From positions 1 to 5,054 of the forward strand of contig CAIXOY010000179.1 in assembly GCA_903921135.1 (NCBI GenBank): 5,054 bases of DNA, read 5' to 3'. The DNA comes from an uncultured Gammaproteobacteria bacterium. GTDB lineage: Bacteria; Pseudomonadota; Gammaproteobacteria; Pseudomonadales; UBA5518. Made by a program: the position numbers and the translations under genes. How positions within the stretch are numbered: the stretch's first letter is position 1; every line of letters begins with the position of its first letter. Shown piece after piece: positions 1 to 5,054 of this stretch. Below the pieces are notes generated by a model. That model searched no databases and was not told where the DNA came from. It worked only from the letters and a program-made list of their open reading frames with translations.

Positions 1-758
1 CGATGGCGTTGCTTGGCTGGCTCTTCATCCGCGAACTCTTCGCGCCATGGCTGCCCGCGGAGCAGATCGACAGTTACATCGCGGGGCTGGTGCTGCTTGC
101 CGCGGCGCCCTGCACCGCGATGGTCTTCGTGTGGAGCAGGCTCAGCAACGGCGATCCGCTCTTCACGCTCTCGCAGGTGGCGCTGAACGATCTGATCATG
201 GTCTTCGCCTTCGCGCCGATCGTGGCCTTGCTGCTCGGGATCTCGGCCATCACGGTGCCGTGGAGCACGCTGCTCGTCTCGGTGCTGCTGTACATCGTGA
301 TCCCGGTGATCGTGGCGCAGCTGTGGCGGCGATGGTTGCTCGCACAGGGACAGGCGCGATTCGATGCCGTGATGGCGCGTGTGGGACCCTGGTCCACAAC
401 AGCGCTGCTCGCGACACTGGTGCTGCTCTTCGCCTTCCAGGGGCGCGCGATCCTGCAGCAGCCACTGGTGATCGCCTTGCTTGCCGTGCCCATCCTGATA
501 CAGGTGTTCTTCAACGCGGGGCTTGCTTACTGGCTGAATCGCGCGCTGGGCGAAAGCCACAGCGTGGCCTGCCCCTCGGCTCTCATCGGCGCATCGAATT
601 TCTTCGAGCTGGCGGTGGCTGCGGCCATCAGCCTCTTCGGGCTGGAATCGGGCGCCGCACTCGCCACGGTGGTGGGTGTGCTGGTCGAGGTGCCGGTGAT
701 GCTGCTGGTGGTGCGCGTGGTGAATGCCACAAAGCCGTGGTACGAGCGCAGCGCCTGA
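1..758 (+). CDS. ACR3-family arsenite efflux permease, C-terminal part (5' end outside window)
   Basis: An inner-membrane carrier that exports arsenite, As(III), from the cytosol using the proton gradient, giving arsenic resistance. About 251 residues are visible, against roughly 350 for full-length ACR3 proteins, so the first ~100 residues (about three helices) are missing. The ATG at position 3 is almost certainly an internal Met within a helix, not the start, since the frame is open to the window edge. Diagnostic sequence: the APCTAMVFVWS block at fragment residues 35-45, with the family's conserved helix-4 Cys (C37, codon 111-113), then GDPLFTLSQVALND (50-63), and SNFFELAVA (198-206) with the conserved Glu late in the protein (E202, codon 606-608). 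Several hydrophobic helices follow one another, and the C-terminus (NATKPWYERSA) is short and polar. Both residues tied to arsenite transport are present, so the visible part looks functional. It is sometimes annotated arsB, but it is not of the unrelated ArsB family. An ars operon may continue to the left. Confidence 0.95.
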   Translation, partial: MALLGWLFIRELFAPWLPAEQIDSYIAGLVLLAAAPCTAMVFVWSRLSNGDPLFTLSQVALNDLIMVFAFAPIVALLLGISAITVPWSTLLVSVLLYIVIPVIVAQLWRRWLLAQGQARFDAVMARVGPWSTTALLATLVLLFAFQGRAILQQPLVIALLAVPILIQVFFNAGLAYWLNRALGESHSVACPSALIGASNFFELAVAAAISLFGLESGAALATVVGVLVEVPVMLLVVRVVNATKPWYERSA

Positions 759-760
759 GC

Positions 761-2890
761 CTACACCCCGGACTCGCGCCGCAGCACCGCGAGGCTCCGG
801 CGCAGCGCATCGAGCAGCGCGCTGCTGCCCTGCCGGGGCAAGCGCACCTCGCCACGCAGCATGCGCGGCAGCGCCTCCACCGTGGGATCAGCAGGCTCCA
901 GAAGCACCCGGTACACGGACTCGTTGGAGACGGTATTCCCCTCGGCATCCACGCGCGTGGGAATGTCGCCGTGATGGCGATCGGCAAAAAGCGTGTCGCC
1001 GATCTCGCGGGTGGCGTGGGCATCGACCTGCGCAATGCGCAAGACAAGCGGCGCGCGCCCTGGCTCGTCGGGGTAAAAGCGCGCAGATGCTCCCTGCGCG
1101 AGCGATGACTGGTCAGCCGCCTCCACGTAGGTTTCGACCAGCAGGCGCCGATCGTCCACCACCAGCATCAGCGTCTGCTCGGGCGTGACCCAGCGGCCGG
1201 CCACCAGCGACTCCTCGAGACCCGTGACGCGCCCGGCGGTTGCCGCACGCAGCGTGAGCCGCAGCCGGCGCTCGGCAAGGCTGCGGCTCTCGGCAAGTGC
1301 CTGTGCGTAGCGCCCCTCGGCGACGCCACCGAAATCGAGCAACTCCCGCACCGTGCGCGAGCGCTCCAGTTGCCACGCCTGGGTGCGCAACTCGGATTCC
1401 GCGGTCGCGGTGTCGAAATCGAGCTCCGGCGCACGCAAGCGCAGCAGTACCTGCCCGGCGGCCACGGTGTCGCCCTCGCGCACCAGCACCTCCTCGATCT
1501 GCGCGGGCTCGGGCGTGCGCACCTGCGCATACTCCGCGGGGCGCAACAGCGCGGTGCGCATCACGGGCGTTGACCAGGGCAAGGCCAGCAACAGCACCAG
1601 TGCGGCAAGGCTCGCAGCAACTGCCAGAGCGCCGCGCGTGGGCCGGCCTCTCCGCGAGAGCGCGGGCCACTCGCGCAGCTCGCGCCACGCGGGCATCACC
1701 AGGAAGAAACCCACCTCGAACAGCGCAAGCAGCGGCCCGAGCGGCGCGAGCACCACGTGATAGAGCAACAGCGCGATACCGCCGAACAGGATCACCCGGT
1801 AAATCCATACCGCCAGCCCGTAGGCGATGAGCGTGCGGCGCAGCGGCAGCGGCAAGTGCTCGGGCACTTCATCGCCCAGCGCGAGGCAGCGCTCGCGCAG
1901 CCACCACCGTGCCAGCGCGAAGCTGCGCTCCTGCAGGTTCGGCACCTCGAGCCAGTCCGAGAACAGGTAGTAGCCGTCGAAACGCATGAACGGATTCAGG
2001 TTCACGGCAAGCGTGCTGATCCAGGTGAGGCTCGCCAGCATGAACGCCGCCGAGCGCAGCGGCCCCTCGGGCAGCAGCGCCCACGCCAGCGTGGCAAGAC
2101 CCGCCAGCACCAGCTCCACCGCCATGCCCGCGCCCGTGACCGAGAGCCGCGCGCGGCGCGATTCGAGTTTCCAGGCATCCGTGGTGTCGGTGTAGAGCAC
2201 CGGCCAGGCGAGGATGAACGCGACACCCATCGTCGGTACGCGAAGGCCCGCGTGCCGCGCGGTGAGGGCGTGCCCGAACTCGTGCGCCACCTTCACCAGC
2301 GCGAGCGTGAGCGCATATCCCGCGACACCCGTGGGCGTCAGCGTGTCGATCATGCTGGCGGCAAAGCTGTCCCAGTTGCGCAGCACGAGGAAAACCCCGG
2401 CAAGCGTGCAGACAGCGTAGAGCGCGAGCATCGGCCGCGATGCCAGCGTGCGGGCCATCGGCAGCAGCGCGGCGAGCAGGCGGTCCGGGCGCAGCAGGGG
2501 CAGGCGGAAAAACAGGTACCCATGGAGCAGGGTGTTCAGCCCCCAGCGCGCGGCCTTGCGCCGGCGGGAAAGCAGTTCCGCCGTCCAAGCGGGCTGCCCC
2601 ACCTGGAGCATTTCGTGCTGCAGCAGAAAAGCCTGCAGCGCCGAGACGTCCTCATCGCCCACGTCCAGCCCGTGCTCGGCATGGACACGGGCACAGAGCG
2701 CGGCGGGTGTGTCCCCGGCCTGCCAGCGCGAGAGCAGCGCGAATTCCGTCCAGCCGATCCGGTAGAAGGTGTGCGTGAGCGGATCGGAGATGGTCCACTG
2801 CGGCGAGCCGTCGGGTGCGGGCGGCGCAGGATGCAACTCGAGATCCCGGCGCAGCGCCAGCAGCCGCTCCTCTTTCGCCTCCTGGTTCAC
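761..2890 (-). CDS. PqqD-like / site-2 protease (M50) / HlyD-like fusion membrane protein
   Basis: A 709-aa polytopic inner-membrane protein of the 'peptide zinc metalloprotease / HlyD' type. Residues about 20-100 resemble a PqqD-like winged-helix domain (DGSPQWTISDP, then FYRIGWTEFALLSRW), which in relatives binds peptides. About 117-400 is the membrane core with some 7-9 hydrophobic segments. It carries HEFGH (203-207, bases 2270-2284) and NLNPFMRFDG (297-306, bases 1973-2002), the site-2-protease zinc motifs, with H203, H207 and D305 as predicted metal ligands and E204 as catalytic base. A last helix at about 420-439 leads to a periplasmic HlyD-like part: lipoyl half-motif near 455-492, short helical hairpin about 493-545, second lipoyl half about 546-580, then a barrel. 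The start is GTG at 2888-2890; its GTGA overlaps the upstream stop, there is no clear Shine-Dalgarno, and the N-terminus fits the family. It is last of three coupled genes. Protease activity and substrate are unproven; it could instead be a structural subunit of an exporter. Confidence 0.88.
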   Translation of the reverse strand: MNQEAKEERLLALRRDLELHPAPPAPDGSPQWTISDPLTHTFYRIGWTEFALLSRWQAGDTPAALCARVHAEHGLDVGDEDVSALQAFLLQHEMLQVGQPAWTAELLSRRRKAARWGLNTLLHGYLFFRLPLLRPDRLLAALLPMARTLASRPMLALYAVCTLAGVFLVLRNWDSFAASMIDTLTPTGVAGYALTLALVKVAHEFGHALTARHAGLRVPTMGVAFILAWPVLYTDTTDAWKLESRRARLSVTGAGMAVELVLAGLATLAWALLPEGPLRSAAFMLASLTWISTLAVNLNPFMRFDGYYLFSDWLEVPNLQERSFALARWWLRERCLALGDEVPEHLPLPLRRTLIAYGLAVWIYRVILFGGIALLLYHVVLAPLGPLLALFEVGFFLVMPAWRELREWPALSRRGRPTRGALAVAASLAALVLLLALPWSTPVMRTALLRPAEYAQVRTPEPAQIEEVLVREGDTVAAGQVLLRLRAPELDFDTATAESELRTQAWQLERSRTVRELLDFGGVAEGRYAQALAESRSLAERRLRLTLRAATAGRVTGLEESLVAGRWVTPEQTLMLVVDDRRLLVETYVEAADQSSLAQGASARFYPDEPGRAPLVLRIAQVDAHATREIGDTLFADRHHGDIPTRVDAEGNTVSNESVYRVLLEPADPTVEALPRMLRGEVRLPRQGSSALLDALRRSLAVLRRESGV
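2887..2890 (-). promoter_or_regulatory. 4-bp GTGA start/stop overlap, translational coupling
   Basis: The GTG start of the M50 fusion gene shares bases with the TGA stop of the GAF/HlyD gene. No Shine-Dalgarno is visible upstream (CGCTGGCTCGGGCT). The overlap supports the GTG start over later in-frame starts and suggests termination-dependent re-initiation. A GTG rather than ATG start may lower output of this large membrane protein relative to the adaptors. Confidence 0.65.
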
Positions 2891-4248
2891 AGCCCGAGCC
2901 AGCGGCGCGCCACCGCGATCGGGCGGCGGAAGACGTAGTAGAACAGCGTCACCCGCTCGCCATAGACCTTGGCGGTGGCCTGCAGACCGATGCGCGGCAG
3001 CGGATCGGTCCCCTCGTCAAAGGTGGCGCGGATGCGGTAGGAGAGCACCTGCTCCTGGCTTTTCTCGGCGGTGTAGCTCGCGAGCCGCAGCGTTGCGTGG
3101 AAGGTGCGCGTGGGATCGGTGGTGAGGAAGGCCTCGATCGGCGCGCCGGGCTCGAGTGCGATCGCCTCGTCCACCGGCAACCACACCACCAGCTCGACCT
3201 CCTGCGGGTCGGCCAGGATCATGATTTTCTCGCCCACGCGAACGGGGCGGCCCAGCCAGTCACTGGCATCCGAGAACGCCACCACGCCGTCTGCCGGCGC
3301 GCGCACCTGTATGCGCTCCAGCAGTTCGGCCGTGTACTGCACCTCGGCCTGACGCTGTTCGGCCACCGCCTTCAGCACCGTCAGTTCGGATTTGCTCGCG
3401 GGATCGGAAAAGGCTTTCTGCGATGCCCGCGCGAAATCCGCCCGCGCAACCTCGAGGGATTTCTGCGCCACCTCGTGGCGGTTGCGGATCAGGCGCGGGT
3501 CGAGGCTGAAGAGGAGCTGCCCCTTGCGCACCGCATCGTTGGGCTGCACGGCGATGGATTCCACCACGCCCTCCACCGGCGGGCTCATCAGCTGCGGATT
3601 GCGCGCCGCGATCTCGGCGGGCGCCACCGCGCTCTGGCGCACCGGGAACAGCAACACGAGCAGCACGGCGAGGGCAATGCGCGGCAAGTAGCGCCGCGCG
3701 CGCAGCCGCTCCAGCCACTCCCGCGGCGCGATGCCACGCGGCGCGAGCGCCTCCCAGGCGTGCGCGATCGCGTGCGAGAGGAATCCGAGCTGCATCAGCT
3801 CGGCCTGCCGCCACGGCGTATCGCGGGTGAGCCACAGGCCGCCGATACGCGTGCCCGCGGGCGCCACCAGCGGCACCCAGAGCGGGTTGGCGGGCGCGAG
3901 CGCGTCCCAGTCATCGGCGGCATCGGCGCAGGCCTCGCGTCCCACCAGGCCGGGCTCTTCCGCAGGCAGGGCACCGAGGCAGCGGTTGATGAGGCGATTC
4001 AGGTTCTGCACGCGGGGAGAGTCCGGCGCGTGGCGCGAGACGCCGGTCAAGGCGTTGACCACGAGCGTGCCGCCCAGCCCCTCGATCATCAAAGCGGCCT
4101 GATCGAAGGCCACCGCCCGGCGCGCATCGTTCACCACGAGGAAAGCGAGTTCGTCCCGCGCGCTGGCTCCGCGGGCGAGCCGCTCGACCTGCAGCAACGC
4201 CACCAGTTCGCGCAGCGCGCGTGCGCTGTCGGATGCGGGTTCAGTCAT
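2887..4248 (-). CDS. GAF-like domain / HlyD-family membrane-fusion protein
   Basis: A 453-aa protein, predicted to be anchored in the inner membrane by a single helix at about residues 187-203 (YLPRIALAVLLVLLFPV), preceded by an Arg-rich stretch that should keep the N-terminus cytosolic. Residues about 15-165 look like a GAF-type sensory fold (FLVVNDARRAVAFDQAAL, later PLWVPLVAPAGTRIGGLWL). The ligand is not predictable from sequence. The periplasmic part is a HlyD/RND-adaptor domain: first lipoyl half about 216-251 (VEGVVESIAVQPNDAVRKGQ), an alpha-helical hairpin rich in Ala, Glu, Lys and Arg about 252-312, second lipoyl half about 313-347 (IQVRAPADGVVAFSD), then a beta-barrel to about 430. 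The protein ends in a basic tail (FRRPIAVARRWLGL). The ATG at 4246-4248 overlaps the upstream stop by 8 bp and has no recognisable Shine-Dalgarno, which suggests re-initiation after the upstream gene. Its 3' end overlaps the M50 gene by 4 bp. The adaptor domain is secure; the GAF assignment is by pattern only. Confidence 0.87.
   Translation of the reverse strand: MTEPASDSARALRELVALLQVERLARGASARDELAFLVVNDARRAVAFDQAALMIEGLGGTLVVNALTGVSRHAPDSPRVQNLNRLINRCLGALPAEEPGLVGREACADAADDWDALAPANPLWVPLVAPAGTRIGGLWLTRDTPWRQAELMQLGFLSHAIAHAWEALAPRGIAPREWLERLRARRYLPRIALAVLLVLLFPVRQSAVAPAEIAARNPQLMSPPVEGVVESIAVQPNDAVRKGQLLFSLDPRLIRNRHEVAQKSLEVARADFARASQKAFSDPASKSELTVLKAVAEQRQAEVQYTAELLERIQVRAPADGVVAFSDASDWLGRPVRVGEKIMILADPQEVELVVWLPVDEAIALEPGAPIEAFLTTDPTRTFHATLRLASYTAEKSQEQVLSYRIRATFDEGTDPLPRIGLQATAKVYGERVTLFYYVFRRPIAVARRWLGL
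4241..4248 (-). promoter_or_regulatory. 8-bp start/stop overlap (ATGACTGA), translational coupling
   Basis: On the minus strand the start of the GAF/HlyD gene (ATG) lies 5 bases before the TGA of the signal-peptide adaptor gene, in another frame. The bases just upstream (ATTCCCTGCGCCGCAAGCGC) contain no purine-rich Shine-Dalgarno. Ribosomes ending the first gene therefore probably re-initiate here, which would fix the subunit ratio. The overlap is seen directly; the coupling is inferred. Confidence 0.65.
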
Positions 4249-4990
4249 GCGCTTGCGGCGCAGGGAATATCGCGGAGCCGCTCATGCCGGGCAGCAGGAC
4301 CGAGGCATCACCCGTGAATTCCCCGAAGACCTCCACGGTCTGGCTCACCGCGTCCACGCGGGCGCCGGTGCGGGTGATGCGTGCGGGGTAACGCGTGCCG
4401 GTCTCGCGCACCTCCACCTCGAAGACCCCGCCGGGTGCGAGCCAGGCGAGCCACACCGAAGGCACGAACATCTGTATCACCGGGGTGCCGAGCGCGACGA
4501 TGTCGAGCAGGGGCTCGCCGACGGTGACGTTCTCGGGGGCGTTGGCGTGGCGTGCCACCACCCTGCCGGCGAAGGGCGCGGCGAGCGTGCAATAGCGCTT
4601 TTGCACCTGCGCGCCCTCGAGTTCGGCCTGGGCCTTGTCGGACTGCGCGCGGGCCACTTCCACTTCGAGGTCGCTGATGGAGTTGAGGTCCTTCAGCTTG
4701 CGGTTCGAGGCAAGCGTGGCAGCGGCGATATCGAGTTCGGCACGGGCCTTGCGGACCTGCTGCTCGAGGAGTGCACAGTCGAATTCGACCAGTGACTGGC
4801 CTGCGGCGAAGCTGTCACCGGGTTTGACCGTGATGGTGCGAACCTGCCCGGCGAGGCGGCTGGAGAGCGTGGCTTCGGCGGAGGGCTGCAGCAACGCCTG
4901 CACCGGCTCGGGATCGGCTGCGCATACGGGCCAGGACAGCAGGAAGAGAAGAATGCAGCCGGGGTGGGCTTGCCTGGCTGTGCGGGTCAT
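4241..4990 (-). CDS. Periplasmic adaptor (membrane-fusion protein, HlyD/RND type)
   Basis: A 249-aa secreted adaptor, short for the family (RND adaptors are often 350-400 aa). The N-terminus is a type I signal peptide: Arg/His-rich start, hydrophobic core CILLFLLSWPV, probable cleavage near VCAA-DP (residues 22-26). The Cys residues there do not sit in a lipobox. The mature protein has a first lipoyl half at about 38-72 (RLAGQVRTITVKPGDSFAAGQ, ending VEFDC), a helical hairpin about 73-132, a second lipoyl half about 133-166 (TLAAPFAGRVVARH) and a barrel region about 167-245, where DAVSQTVEVFGEF and LLPGMSGSA are typical adaptor motifs. It lacks an obvious C-terminal membrane-proximal domain. 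It is the first of three coupled genes and presumably joins the two membrane-bound adaptor-containing products to an outer-membrane channel. ATG at 4988-4990 is chosen because the signal peptide begins there; the frame stays open upstream through the repeat. An AGG about 11 bases upstream is the only, weak, Shine-Dalgarno candidate. Confidence 0.9.
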   Translation of the reverse strand: MTRTARQAHPGCILLFLLSWPVCAADPEPVQALLQPSAEATLSSRLAGQVRTITVKPGDSFAAGQSLVEFDCALLEQQVRKARAELDIAAATLASNRKLKDLNSISDLEVEVARAQSDKAQAELEGAQVQKRYCTLAAPFAGRVVARHANAPENVTVGEPLLDIVALGTPVIQMFVPSVWLAWLAPGGVFEVEVRETGTRYPARITRTGARVDAVSQTVEVFGEFTGDASVLLPGMSGSAIFPAPQAHD

Positions 4991-5001
4991 GTGGGGGAAG
5001 A
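4991..5001 (-). other. Short leader between repeat and first operon gene
   Basis: Only 11 bases separate the repeat from the ATG of the first operon gene. On the minus strand they read TCTTCCCCCAC, a pyrimidine-rich run with no Shine-Dalgarno. I see no -10/-35 pair in 4991-5054, so the promoter lies beyond the window, or the operon continues upstream and the repeat sits inside it. Confidence 0.5.
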
Positions 5002-5054
5002 CCTGTCGCGGGCATGGCCCGCTCCCACAGTGAGTGCTCCCGTGGGAGCGGGCC
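5002..5054. repeat. REP doublet (REPIN-like), right unit cut by window edge
   Basis: Two Pseudomonas-type REP units lie head to head. Unit 1 is on the minus strand, core 5028 down to 5006: GTGGGAGCGGGCC followed by ATGCCCGCGA. It has an internal 6-bp stem, GCGGGC (5008-5013) with GCCCGC (5017-5022), around a 3-base loop. Unit 2 starts at 5042 on the plus strand with the same 13 bases and runs off the window. The 13-bp arms 5016-5028 and 5042-5054 are perfectly complementary across a 13-base spacer (AGTGAGTGCTCCC). REP units of this kind are known as non-autonomous repeats mobilised by RAYT (TnpA-REP) transposases and usually sit between genes. The match to the Pseudomonas consensus is from memory; the inverted repeat is seen directly. 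Confidence 0.8.

Noticed and set aside
3..5. ATG at position 3 as the true start of the arsenite permease
   Set aside because: The encoded protein would lack about 100 N-terminal residues present in the family, and the frame is open to the window edge, so this Met is internal.
776..803. Inverted repeat GCGCCG...CGGCGC near the convergent stops as a terminator
   Set aside because: The loop is 16 bases, the stem only 6 bp, no T-run follows on either strand, and it lies inside coding sequence of a GC-rich gene.
47..1108. 353-codon plus-strand frame spanning the convergent junction
   Set aside because: It overlaps ACR3 in another frame and runs antisense into the M50 gene; low-complexity Ala/Arg/Gly translation and no family resemblance.
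1757..2938. 393-codon open frame on the plus strand
   Set aside because: Antisense to the M50 fusion gene; the composition is an Arg/Gln/Glu-rich shadow without motifs, while the opposite strand encodes intact zinc-protease motifs.
2815..4317. 500-codon open frame on the plus strand
   Set aside because: It lies antisense to the GAF/HlyD gene, whose protein is clearly recognisable. The translation is rich in Arg, His, Gln and Gly with no domain or membrane pattern, as expected for a GC-rich antisense shadow.
4919..4957. Lipoprotein signal in the first adaptor (Cys at residues 12 and 23)
   Set aside because: The residues before each Cys (HPG and WPV) do not fit a lipobox; an ordinary signal-peptidase I site after CAA fits better.
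761..4990. ABC transporter ATPase or RND pump within the operon
   Set aside because: No Walker A or ABC signature motif appears in the three proteins, and none has RND-like length or topology.
1..5054. tRNA, rRNA, CRISPR array, insertion sequence or small precursor-peptide gene
   Set aside because: The only non-coding stretch over a few bases is 4991-5054, which is filled by the REP doublet. No regularly spaced repeats, transposase or small coding gene between the main genes were seen.

Overview
The window is a gene-dense, GC-rich stretch of a bacterial chromosome, most likely gammaproteobacterial. The lineage call rests on the GC-rich coding style and on a palindromic repeat at the right edge (about 5002-5054) that matches the Pseudomonas-type REP core (GTGGGAGCGGGCC on one arm). 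It is an inference; no marker gene for taxonomy is present.

Layout, left to right. Positions 1-758 (+) hold the C-terminal two thirds of an ACR3-family arsenite efflux permease whose 5' end lies outside the window. It meets, tail to tail with only 2 bp between the stop codons, a three-gene operon on the minus strand that fills 761-4990. Read in its own direction, the operon runs: (1) a 249-aa periplasmic membrane-fusion (HlyD/RND-adaptor type) protein with a signal peptide; (2) a 453-aa protein with an N-terminal GAF-like domain, one membrane segment and a HlyD-type adaptor domain; (3) a 709-aa polytopic membrane protein combining a PqqD-like N-terminal domain, a site-2-protease (M50) core with intact HEFGH and NxxPxxxxDG zinc motifs, and a C-terminal HlyD-like lipoyl/barrel domain. 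The genes overlap by 8 bp and 4 bp, so they are almost certainly co-transcribed and translationally coupled. The last 64 bp (4991-5054) hold a REP doublet immediately upstream of the operon's first start codon and no recognisable promoter.

Working hypothesis: the three minus-strand products form one envelope-spanning assembly. It would have a membrane metalloprotease-like core with a cytosolic substrate- or peptide-binding domain, a second inner-membrane subunit with a cytosolic sensory GAF-like domain, and three adaptor modules reaching through the periplasm, presumably to a TolC-like outer-membrane channel encoded elsewhere. No ATPase, RND pump, outer-membrane channel or substrate gene is in the window, so the cargo and energy source are unknown. 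The arsenite permease is probably an unrelated neighbour.
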